A DNA stretch of 64,000 nt from Mytilus galloprovincialis (taxonomy: Eukaryota; Mollusca; Bivalvia; Mytilida; Mytilidae), in the NCBI RefSeq assembly GCF_965363235.1, contig NC_134846.1:30576218-30640217 (forward strand), read 5' to 3'. The translations under genes were made by a program, and so were the position numbers. Shown in pieces: positions 1 through 10,600 of this stretch; within the stretch, counting starts at the first letter, position 1, and each line of letters starts with the position of its first letter. The notes below the pieces were generated by a model. That model had not been told where the DNA came from and ran no database searches. It saw nothing but the letters and a program-made list of their open reading frames with translations.

Positions 1-987
1 CCTAGCAACGCATTTCCTGAACTACCAGTCATTGAAACGCTTATCATGCGCATGAATCGAATATATGGATGGGACATAGATGTGTTTGCTCATTTGACAT
101 CACTACAATATTTAGATCTACGCCATAACTTGATAAAGATAATAAACGAATCATCTTTTCCAACTACGTTACTTGAAAATTTAAAAACGATTGGCCTAGG
201 AACAAATCAATTTGCTTGTACTTGTGAGCAGATATGGTTTGTCAATTGGTTAAGGCATACCAATATAACACTTTTAGAATACCCAAAACAATATTTTTGT
301 ACTACACCAGACAATTATGATGGAAAATTGTTGAAAGATTTTAAGCCTTCATATTTGTCATGCAACCAAATCGTTACGATTGTTACTTCAACGACAGCAT
401 TCGTTTGCTTGTGGGTATTGATTATGACAATTTTCTTGAAATGTAATACAAATATTAAGAATTTATTATACCTTCTCAAAGTTAAACAGTTTAGACGACA
501 GGGGTATCTTCCCATTTTGAATAGCGAAGATTATCAATATCACGCTTTTGTTGTTTATTGTGATGAAAACCGAATGTGGGTTCATAACGACTTTGTCAAA
601 AAACTTGAAAATGAGGAGGGATTTAAGTTGTGCATTCATCACAGAGACTTTGATGTAGGAGAATCTATCAGTGGAAACGTCGATAAATACCTTAAAAAGT
701 CATGGAAGGTTGTTGTTATTATTTCAAATGCATTTGCTAAAAGCGAATGGTGCCAGTGGGAAGTCGATATAATCCAGGAGAGAAGACGTCGACAAGGCAG
801 AAATGCACTTCTGTTAGTTATGCTTGAAAATGTCACCTCGAAAAACATGACAAGTCCTCTGCGTACCTTACTAGACAGTACCCCACATCTGAGGTACAAC
901 AACGGAATAGGTGAAAACTTATTTTGGAGTGCAGTAATTGCAGATCTTCGAAAACCCGTTGGACAACCCCCCGTTTCTGAATTATAG
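1..987 (+). CDS. Toll-like receptor, 3' part (last LRRs, LRRCT, TM, TIR)
   Basis: The frame is open from base 1, so the gene continues upstream of the window; 328 residues are visible, ending at TAA 985-987. In order they show the last leucine-rich repeats (HLTSLQYLDLRHN), an LRRCT cap starting NQFACTC with four cysteines, one membrane span (about residues 123-146, IVTIVTSTTAFVCLWVLIM), then a cytoplasmic TIR domain: box 1 YHAFVVYCDEN, box 2 CIHHRDFDVGES, box 3 containing FW. This is the single-cysteine-cluster, vertebrate-like TLR plan in which the ectodomain senses ligand and the TIR recruits MyD88-type adaptors. The BB loop reads RDFDVGE, so the usual proline of RDxxPG is a valine. The visible part has no intron or break. 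The product class is clear; ligand and orthology cannot be told from this fragment. Confidence 0.95.
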   Translation, partial: PSNAFPELPVIETLIMRMNRIYGWDIDVFAHLTSLQYLDLRHNLIKIINESSFPTTLLENLKTIGLGTNQFACTCEQIWFVNWLRHTNITLLEYPKQYFCTTPDNYDGKLLKDFKPSYLSCNQIVTIVTSTTAFVCLWVLIMTIFLKCNTNIKNLLYLLKVKQFRRQGYLPILNSEDYQYHAFVVYCDENRMWVHNDFVKKLENEEGFKLCIHHRDFDVGESISGNVDKYLKKSWKVVVIISNAFAKSEWCQWEVDIIQERRRRQGRNALLLVMLENVTSKNMTSPLRTLLDSTPHLRYNNGIGENLFWSAVIADLRKPVGQPPVSEL

Positions 988-1879
988 AATGTACTTTAAC
1001 TTTTATGTGGTTAAAATTTGTACCAATGTCAGGCTATGTCTATAAATCGTTTACTTTAATCTTCTAATTAAGTCTCTTACTAAATGCGTTGAGGTCACTT
1101 CTTTTTATCAACTTTTATATAAAATCATTCTATAGGTATCATAAATGTTACTTTTGCTATTTTGTTTGTTTCAACATTTCTACATTGTGTAAATATTTAC
1201 TAGATAAACACGTTGTTCTCATTGTGTAAATATGTCATGTCTCTACATTTAAACATTGCAGAATGTACGATTGATGTCATGTCATTTATACTTGTGCCAA
1301 AAGTTTTTTTCTTTTATTGAGTTTCTCAAATACGATTAATCGGGGGGGGGGGTCGATGAAAAGGCAAACAATTAAAAACTTTGATGTGTCTTTTGAGTGT
1401 TTGGGTGAAGGTGGGGTGTACAGTTGTGTTTGAAGACAGCAAAAATGTTGTTGGTTATACGTTCATAAGACAAGCAACTATGCAGAACACTTAGTTTAAA
1501 CAGTTCTCGATATTTATGAACAAGTATATTCTATATAATTCGGAATAATAGGTGGAGAAAACTAAATATAAATAACAAGTGAAACCGCAACAAAATATAT
1601 CAGCAGTTCATGGAAGCAAACTCAAAGTATTCAACCCATCGATCAAAAAAATTAAATGCTCAATACCGGTCTATGTTCATTATATAAAACTTTATGTATA
1701 TGTCATTATCAGTAGAGGAAAGCATTATATTGATCAATGGCATAGTAGTATTGCTTCAAAAAATGATGGAAATTAAAAAAAATGACATTAAAACTCTTCC
1801 GTCGAAGACCATGCCATTGCATAATGAAAATATGGTATCGTGCGTTCGAAACGCCTTTCTTTCAGGTTCATCAAGCATG
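988..1879. other. AT-rich noncoding DNA downstream of the TLR
   Basis: This holds the presumed TLR 3' UTR and intergenic sequence. A run of ten G occurs near 1342-1351. No coding signal or clear repeat unit was recognised. Confidence 0.5.
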
Positions 1880-2180
1880 CTTAAAAACTAGTAGTAAGAG
1901 CCTGCATGGGTCATCATAGAACCAGTAGCACATTGAAAATTTGAACTCAACTCTGGAAACGAGTATGAAAGAAACATTCAAATTCAAAAGTCGAAGATAA
2001 ACTGACAACGCCATAGCTAAAAAAAGAAAATAGACAAACGCAAGTACATAAACCTCACCATAGCATGAACAACACGAACCGCAATAAAAAGCTGGGGTTG
2101 AACTCATGCGTTCTGAAAGGGTATGCATATCCTGCTCCATATATGGCACGCGTCGTATTGCTTACCAAAGTTCAAACCTA
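1880..2180 (-). mobile_element. Decayed 3' tail of a Penelope-like element
   Basis: Read on the minus strand, this matches the 3' noncoding tail of the element at 17.4-18.9 kb: GTGCCATAT, GCAGGAT, the phrase GCTATGGCGTTGTCAGTTTA and a following TTCGACTTTTGAATTTG stretch occur in the same order. No RT coding sequence remains. It is a 5'-truncated, diverged copy. Confidence 0.55.
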
Positions 2181-3740
2181 GTGATATGTCTAATTCTTTA
2201 TGTTACTTTGGAAAGAAAAGGACATTAAGAATATATCCAACGTAATGTGTATGTAAGCAGATCTTGCTCCACGGGTGCCACATTTATACATCCTACATAA
2301 CCAGACAGGTGCCCCTCTTGTGAAAGATTTTCATTACCGGTACAGGTATGACATTTAAGAAGGGACCATATTGCTGTACCCAGGTCAATCCATGGGATGA
2401 TAAAAATAAGAAAGAACTTTTATACCCTGTAAAGGTGTCGTAACTTAAGTATTTTATTGCTAAATAAAAATCAAATTACTTGAAGTAGAGGACATACATT
2501 AATCATCTGTGATATTTATTTCTCTATCATGGACTTTGAAAACTTACTTTGAATTTGTGTTCATAACTTTTTTGTGTTGATGAATAAGCTCATAGCATTT
2601 CTTTTGTGGTACAATTAGTATGTTAAGTGAGTTTTAAAAACATAAGCATGATAACCGGAATTACCATAATTGCAATTTTGTTGAAAACCATCATTATCTC
2701 AATCGGTAAAATTTAATGGCATTGTAATATTTATTTAGACATTAAAGATTATCCTATACTTTAGAAAAAATCTTGGATGCCGAAATTTGCGATATGACGT
2801 GATAAGCTCCAGAGGGTTCTTATCGTATTATTATCTACAGACAGCAAACTGAAGCTTTGTTTTGACATGATTTGATTTTACGTTTGTTTTTTATTCTTAC
2901 ATTGATCCCTATTTAACTGCTTCTCTTTTTTTAAGTAGTGTTTGATGTTTACGCTTTATAACAAATATATATAATGGTAGTGAACCAGATAAAAGTAACA
3001 TTAGTTGAGAATATTTTAGTCGGTCTCTTTGGGGTCTAAGCGTGACACGGGATTGCCAAATTTTTTAAGCGCAGATTAGAATCCCAAAATGAGACCCTCA
3101 TTATACTATTCTAAAAAAAAAATGAAAAATATTTCAGACACAATAGACACATTAATTGTTCCTACTCATATTTAAACAATTAAGTTATATCCTCTATTAT
3201 CGAAATTATTTTTCTTCCGTTGTGTTATAAGTTCTTCCTGAGACAAGTTACAAAGTTTACGCCCTACATTTTTAAAAAAGATAAGCATCATAACGAATTG
3301 ATATTTTGTTTTCCTAAGAATTTTTAAACAAACATGTTTTCCACCATTATTACTAGATTAAAAAGTAGATGTACATTACAGCATACAGTTCTGAATTCGA
3401 AGAAAACTGCGTTTATTACAAGAAAAAAACAAATGTGTATACTGTCATTTACTCCTTAGCAATTTTCCGAACATTCGAATATCAAACTATAATCAGAATA
3501 ATTCCGTGATAATTGTACTATGAAAACTTCATGGATGAGCGAGGTTCATAAATGTTAGCCCTGAAGCATTTGATGTGCGCGCAACATTTGCTCCTATGTG
3601 TTATTTTACGTTACGTATTGGCAAGAGAGATATCATTTTGACATTCAAAAACAGATGTTTATCTTATTAAATTTTGCTGTTACAAAATGTTAGAAGTTAT
3701 TTTAAATTAAGTATTTGTTTTTCTCCCTCGTGCAAAGCTC
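2181..3740. other. Noncoding AT-rich stretch
   Basis: No gene, RNA or recognisable repeat was supported here. Only short ORF noise and A/T runs are visible. Confidence 0.5.
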
Positions 3741-4005
3741 TGATTCCTTGCCCGGCTTTGTCTATACTTTTAGTATCTTTTTGTATTATAGCTCTTCATC
3801 CTCAAATGAGTATTTGATTTTCAAATAAGTTGCATTGGCCTCGAGCATCACTGATGAGACATTTATTGTCGAAATACGCAACTGGTGCAGAACAATTAGT
3901 ACCATTAATATGTTATCATTACCACTGGGCCGACTGTTAGTCCCCAAGGGATCACAAGCCAGTAGCCGGTATTTCGGTCCTGGCATGAAAATACGAATGC
4001 TTTTG
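3741..4005 (+). repeat. Dispersed repeat, family B (CGCGTCTGGCG type), diverged copy
   Basis: It shares the ordered landmarks of the better copy at 37.8-38.2 kb: GAGCATCACTGATGAGAC, a site where the CGCGTCTGG block has decayed, then CCCCAAGGGATCACAAGCC, AGTAGCCGGTATT and CTGGCATGAA. It is noncoding. Confidence 0.55.
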
Positions 4006-4044
4006 TAATGAAATGTAACTGTTACGAAGTGTTAGAAATTATTC

Positions 4045-4262
4045 TAAATTAAGGTATGTATCTTCGTCATCCAGAGGTCTATTCCTTGCCCGCATTCGAC
4101 TATACTTTTTGAATCTTTTTGATAAGCTTTTGATTTTTAAATATTTTGACCTCAAGTATCACTAAAAAGATATGTATTATCCAAACGCGCATATGATGCA
4201 AAAATTGGTACCGTTTATGTTTTTATATCATTGGGACATTCAAATGTCGAAAATAAACAGAA
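4045..4262 (+). repeat. Dispersed repeat, family B, second diverged copy
   Basis: This follows the copy at 3741 directly and begins with the same ATTCCTTGCCCGCATTCGAC / GACTATACTTTT block, then TTTTGACCTCAAGTATCACT. It looks like a second unit of a short tandem pair. Confidence 0.45.
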
Positions 4263-4689
4263 ACCTTTAACATGTTTAACGTGAACAATGCGATTGTGAG
4301 ATAACAATAAACAAGTTATTAACAAAAGTGTTAAAATTTGCTCATTACTAATATATTATATTTTAGAAATATCAATCTATTTGTGTCTTTCAATTTTGGT
4401 CAACTAATTTGTAATGGCATATGTAAAATTTTTAACGAAATGAAATTATTAATTTTTATAATCACTTATGTTTGGAACAAATGTAGATGTTTTGCTCTAT
4501 TTCATACATGCTACTGTTAACGTTTATGTCATCTCCAAATATATACAAATTATAAGAATATACAAAACGATCATCTATCTTCATTCACAAAACATTTACC
4601 GATGAGTAAAAAAAAATACGAAGCTTTTAACAAAATGCGCATCTTATGAACCCTAGCGTAAACAGATGTATTTATCAAACAAAAAAGTA

Positions 4690-4693
4690 TGTA

Positions 4694-4731
<38 letters not shown>
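4690..4731. repeat. (TA)n microsatellite
   Basis: An almost pure alternating AT tract of about 40 bases forms the 3' tail of the SINE. Confidence 0.9.
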
Positions 4732-4733
<2 letters not shown>

Positions 4734-4985
4734 ACTCGTCTAAACATCCACCCAACAATGTTAGATCTTTAAATTTGCTTTCGCAAATTTTGTTCTTCCC
4801 TCGCCGGGATTCGAACCCATGCTACTGTGATATCGTGACACCAAATCGCCTGCACTGCAGCCGTCCCGCTAGACCACACGACCACCTGGGCTCTACTAAA
4901 AATAAAGCTTTTAGTGGCCATGTGTTACCTTTCCTCGTCAGTTTTAATCTAGCGGCGTACTACAGTACATGATATATAAGGCATG
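4690..4985 (-). mobile_element. tRNA-derived SINE with (TA)n tail
   Basis: On the minus strand there is an RNA polymerase III A box (TGGTCTAGCGG, 4866-4876 region) and a B box (GGTTCGAATCC, 4806-4816 region) about 50 bases apart, as in a tRNA head. A non-tRNA body follows (TTTGCGAAAGCAAATTT, GTTGGGTGGATGTTTAGACG), ending in an AT microsatellite at about 4690-4731. About 100 bases upstream of the A box are also element-like. The extra body and the simple-repeat tail rule out a plain tRNA gene. It fits the molluscan tRNA-SINEs; the exact family was not assigned. Confidence 0.75.
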
Positions 4986-5519
4986 GAGATGTTACTGTTA
5001 CAGATCAGCTCAATGATCTATAGTAAAGGATATATATATAAATATAGAGTCTATAAGAATCTACCAACCAGTAAACTTAATAGGTATTGGATCATCAAAA
5101 TTGACAATACTACACAAACAGGAAAAATTATATAAGTCTAAAAGATTGTGTAACAATACCGATAAATAGATGGAAAACAAAACACTAAAAAGTGTTGAAT
5201 ATCATCGCACAAAGATGGAAAAACTGAACAGATGATATAAATTATACAATAATTGCAAATATTTCGGCTCAACAAATGGCCTTCTTCGGTGCAAAAGTTT
5301 TAACAATACTGATATATAATGTATAAGGTGTAAACATAGATCAGTAATAACACAGGTAAGTTTTGGTCGATTGATTTTAATCCAAAATCCTGAATATAAT
5401 ATAAACACTAGACTGTAAATTTAATTATTTCTTTCTATTGATTCCGTCTGGATAGAGGACACCCAGTGTTTTTATCCAAAACTTCTCCCGATTCTCTCTT
5501 TGCCTATTTGCCTATTTTG

Positions 5520-6010
5520 CCATGTACAATATATATATAAACGAGTCTAAATTGAAAACTACGTTCAAACCTATGATTGCGTTGGATAAAAACCGCAAAT
5601 TTTATACGTGTGCATGTAAAACAAATTTCGTTGTAGAAGGGTCTAAAAACAGCACAAACAACATTTTCCAAAAGACCAAAAAAGTGAAAAAGTATATTTA
5701 AACAAAACGCATTTGACTAACAGGTCGAACAACTGATGTTCTTTAACCCTGCTGACTGCCATTGGTGATTGTCAAATAAAATTGATCACAAGATGTAACA
5801 AAATGGATCTTAATATAAATTTAATACTAAACAGAAAAAATTAATTTGTGGCCACGATGTTATGCCACAAACATACGGTGTCAATATTTTTTAGTACACC
5901 AGATCCGGATTTCGACAATAAATGTCTCTTCAGTGATGTTTGAGATCGAAACGGTATTTGGAAGGCCATTTAAAAAGTACCCTCATTTTTAGAAAAAGTA
6001 CGCTCATTTT
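5520..6010 (+). repeat. Probable dispersed repeat (family C)
   Basis: This stretch has the look of a bivalve interspersed repeat: a phrase near 5561-5590 (TTCAAACCTATGATTGCGTT) recurs at 6060-6082, and a block near 5900 (ACACCAGATCCGGATTTCG) resembles the variant central blocks of family B. Noncoding. Assignment rests on internal repetition and on my recollection of mussel sequence. Confidence 0.35.
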
Positions 6011-6167
6011 TAGATAGACTGTTGAATTTTAAGAGTCAATATAGGATGAACGGAACTACATTCAAACCTATGATTGCGTTGGATATATATTTAATACTGC
6101 ATTACGACTTTCCATTGTTATGTATATCGTTTCAAGTTAGAATAGTAATATTTGTTCTTTTTTTCAG

Positions 6168-6408
6168 TACAATGCCTGAACCGAGAGAAATTCTTTTGAA
6201 GAGGGATTCTTCTGGATTTGGTTTTTCCTTTTTTGGTGGCAACAATAGTGCAGGTGTATACGTATCACATATTCTTTTGGACCACTCTTCTTGAAAGGTC
6301 TTTGATCGAATCATCTCAATCAATGGAAAGTCAGTAAAGGGTTTAACGAAATCAGAAACTGCTGAACTTATGCGAAATTCAAATGACAATGTAAAATTAA
6401 CTATTTGA
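6168..6408 (+). pseudogene. Broken PDZ-domain exon
   Basis: A polypyrimidine tract and AG (6151-6167) lead into a frame starting MPEPREILLKRD at 6172. It shows the PDZ carboxylate-binding loop region (SGFGFSFFGG), strand B (GVYVSHIL) and the second half (FDRIISINGKSV ... ETAELMRNS ... VKLTI), ending at TGA 6406-6408. An in-frame TGA at 6292-6294 lies where PDZ domains usually carry an AAKAGL-type turn, and about four residues seem missing there. So the domain is nearly complete but interrupted, which suggests a retired exon or a gene copy. No neighbouring exons of the same gene were recognised. A sequencing or assembly error is the alternative. Confidence 0.7.
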
Positions 6409-6867
6409 CCATTTTTGTAATGCCATACTGTATTTGATTTCTTAAATAATCCAAGATCAGCTCCACTTTTATATAAAAATGTATTGAATGGAAACTATTA
6501 TTTTAACAACTATTGATTTGATATTGATTTTCATAGCTTTACTGATAAAACTGTGCATCTTGAATTCGATAAACTTCCCACAACCTCTTTGTCGAGTACA
6601 CGTTTTACTTTCGGTGTGTATAAAGATGTATCGAGATACCTTTTTTTTATGAAATCCGAATAATATTTGTTATTGTTTGTACTAGAACGCTTTTTGGGGT
6701 AAATCCTGTTAGCAATATCTTGGTTAAGGCCAAACATATCCATCTTTTTATTGTTATCATCAAACTGTAAGGCTCCCTATCGGAATAATTGAGAAGATGA
6801 AAGCTTAAGAGCAGGAGTCATGATGTATGTCAAAAGATATATTCCAAGTAAGCGACTAATGAAATTA

Positions 6868-6965
6868 AAAATGGAAATGGGAAATGTGTCAAAGAGATAC
6901 CAACCCGACCAGAGCAGAAAACAGTCAAAGACCACCAGTAGGTTTTCAACACAGCGATAAAATCT
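6868..6965 (+). repeat. Short dispersed repeat fragment
   Basis: The phrases AATGTGTCAAAGAGATACCA, GACCAGAGCAGAAAACAG and a following CACCAGTAGGTTTTC are of the kind that recurs in mussel noncoding DNA. Only one copy is visible in this window, so the call rests on recollection. Confidence 0.3.
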
Positions 6966-7607
6966 TGTTAATCAATGATCAGAATGGGGAAAATATTACT
7001 TGATTTTCAATTGAAGAATTTTAAAAAAAGTAGTATATATCAATTCCAATTGTGTGGATATGGATGATAAAGTTAAAAACTTTTTATTAATTATTGTTTG
7101 GAATATATAAAGTATTGGCTAAATAACAGAACATATATTTTATATTAATCTTAGCAGTGACTTGTATTATGTGCATGTATGTGTTCATTGGTTTTGAAAT
7201 ATTTGTTATCAGCTTGTTGTTGGCGTGTATGAGCAAAAGGTGGCATTTCAATTTTAAATGAATTTTAGTTTTGGATTCGGCTTAATATTGTGTGATTTTC
7301 GCAGTTTATATACATTTTGTTTTAAAGGGGAAAAAAACACAAACAATATTTCAGATGATCTTTTGAAAATAAGTATGTGTATTTGTTCGTGCAATTTTTA
7401 TAGTACATGGGAGTGTACTCTTTTTTATGTACGAAATGATTCATTATTTTTATGAAAGAATAAATGAATGTCACATCCATGCCTATTTTTCTGTATGTGT
7501 AATATGTAAAAAGTACGCAGAATACAATACTGACTAGAAACAAAATTTAAAGAAATATACCCCTTTATAAAGTTAGCAAGTGTTGCTTCCTTTCTGATGT
7601 TATCTCA

Positions 7608-10600
7608 TTACACTAAAGCGTTAACTTTTACTTCCGCCATATGTAGATACGATCTTTGCTTGATTGTTATCTTCACATATTTGCCCTGTAAAACTCTGTT
7701 ACAATCGAATACATGATGGGCTCCTGTATGACTTGGACCTACATAATGTGCACACAGCGCCATATGGTTATCATGGCGCTCTCCGACCAAAATATCTACA
7801 TCACGGAATCTTTCACCTATTAAAAGATAAGAAAATAACTCTTATATGATTTGCGTATCTATAAATACTTGAATTGGATTGGTCAATTATAATTTTGCCT
7901 TGGTTTACACTTCGAAAAACCACGTTTCCAAAACTACCTTCACTGTGATCTATTCATGCGCGATACATATGCATTCAGGAATCGCGGGATTTCAGCAAAT
8001 TGAGATTGAAAAACAAATACATAACAATTGTTTTTATTCTAATGCATATATAACAAAATAGAAATAATGCAATATAGGTTCGAAAATGCATAAAATTACA
8101 ATTTAAATAAAATTCCATGAAATTTCATGAATGATTTTAGGGATTGATGTTATGGCAAAAAACGACAAGCTCACTTTGTTAATTAACATTACACAGAGTG
8201 CATATACATTTAAAAGTAACCAACCTAAAATATGTCATGATTGATCACCTCAAGTGAAATATTAACTCGTTACTTGTACGCTTCAAATCCGGAAAATATC
8301 TCATTTGATTGAAGTTGTCAAGGTAGGTACTATTTCATTTTAGATTCTGTTGCATTTTTCAGAAAGTCAATATCGCGGCCAACTCCTTGGTTACGACCTG
8401 TCATTTGTGCATTTGATAGTAATTATAGTAGCAATTACACAAAAAAAAATATTTAATTTGAAATTGCGAATATTTGGTTTAAGAATTATGATGATTAAAC
8501 ACATTTTTCTAGAGGTAATTGATGATTAAACAGGGGCAATACAGATTCAACTGAATAAAAGTCCGAAATATTGTTATTCAGTTTGTGAGTTAGTCGCTCC
8601 TGTTTTACCGTGTAGAACGCCACATGCGGGGTGTCGGCTATGTTTGACACGGGGTGGAAATTTCGAAGCGAAAAAAACTATCAAAGTAAGTTCAAGTATC
8701 AAAATTTCTTTTTTTAGAATTCTTAGTACCATATAATGTATTGCACGGAAGGAACTGAAACATAATTTAGATCCTTCAAGCAAAAGCAGTCGTTCGCAGT
8801 GCTCTGTCTCCTCAAACACCTCTCCCTAGTTTTCCGTGTTGCAAATTTTGAGGCTTCATATGCAAATTTCTGGATAAAAAACTACTTTAGACGACTTCCT
8901 CCCGTTTCATTTATATAGAATTAAATTCTGTTTATGGAATTTAACCAAATACTAGCTTCTTACTTAAAATCTATTGGGTTTAACACTAGTTCTTCACCCA
9001 ATAAAGAGAGTCGCTCGGAGTGTCAGATTTTGCAACTCAAGGGGTAGAGGCTTTAAAAAAATAGAATAGATTTGCAAATAAATCGGTCTTTATCTGATAC
9101 TTTTTAGTTCAAACACATCTACTATATTATGAAAACACATTAACAACTGAGGGTACTTCATTTTGTCTGTTTTTAGTCTTATAAGACGTACTTTTGATTT
9201 CATAAAATGTAAAAAATGACTCAAAACATTTTGTTTTAAAGCTAGAAAATGATTATTTTGCCTTTTCAGTTACCCTTATGTTTAGAAAAAGTCACTGATG
9301 TGGCTCAATGCACCGAAACATGGAGGAAAATCACAGAGTAGACCTCCATTAATGATATTCCCGAAGCCAACAACAGTCAAACTCTATCAAAGTTTATCAT
9401 CAGGTTCCTCTCAAAAGCACTCGTGCACTCCGCAAAAAGCACTATTTTTTTTTATTAAAAGCCTTTACACCTTGAGTTGCAAAATCTTACACCCCAAGTG
9501 ACACTCTTATTTTGGTGAAGAGTTTTAAACCCAAAAAAAATTAAGTGAGAAGCTGGTATTTGGTTAAATTCCATGAACAGTATTCAATTCTATATAAATG
9601 AAACGGGAGGAAGTCGTCTAAAGTAGTTTTTATCCAGAAATTTGCATATGAAGCCTCAAAATTTGCAACACGGAAAACTAGGGAGAGGAGACAGAGCACT
9701 GGAAACGACTGCTTTTGCTTGTAGGATCTAAATTATGTTTCAGTTCCTTCCGTGCAATACATTATATGGTACTAACAATACTAAAAAAGACATTTTGATA
9801 CCTGAACTTTGTTTTATAATTTTTCTTCGCTTCGAAATTTCCACCCCGTGTCAAACATAGCCGACACCCCGCATGTGGCGTTCTACACGGTGTGTTTGAA
9901 CATCAATAACATCTAGAAAAAATGAGTTTAATCCTATAGTTCACTTACAAGTAATTAAACTGTAAATGATTAGCTGTATTGTTGTTTCTCATATTTGTAA
10001 TTCGTTTATTGATTGCAAAGTTTGTTCTTTGGTGTGCCGTTACACCACTATCACAGGTTAGAGGGAAGATTTGGCACCAACACCGCCACACTCTGTATGT
10101 GTCTGTCCCAAGTCAGGAGCCTGTGATTCACTTTTGTCGTTTGTTCCTGTGTTACATATTTATTTTTCATTTATTTTTTTTTTTTTTGTAGATAAATTAG
10201 GCCGCTAGTTTTCTCGTTTGAATTGTTTTATACTTTCTGTATAGGAGCATACTGAATATGCGGAATGGGCTTTGCTCATTCCTGAAGGTGAACTATAGTT
10301 GTTAATGTCTGTGTCTTTTTTGTCTTCAGTGAAGAGGTGTCTCTTTGGCAATCATACCACATCTCCTTTTTTATTTTTAGCATGTTGTTCATTTAAAATG
10401 TAAATTTAATCGAATCAGGTGTGTACTATGAATAGTTCTTAGTTGAAGGAGACTTTAAATTTTAATGTATTTTTAATAACAAAAGTAGTGTTAAAGTATT
10501 TTATATCTTTTGAACATCTTATATTGTTGAATTGGTGTTTGAAAATAGTTTTGTATCGCTGCTTTTCGCGTATTAAATGGAAGTCTATATCTCTAAAGGA

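Noticed and set aside
4800-4880. tRNA gene on the minus strand
   Set aside because: A and B boxes are present, but the sequence is extended by a non-tRNA body and an AT tail and does not give a clear cloverleaf; a SINE fits better.
9979-10191. 70-residue ORF as a gene
   Set aside because: It lies in a dispersed repeat region and ends in a T-run-coded phenylalanine tract.
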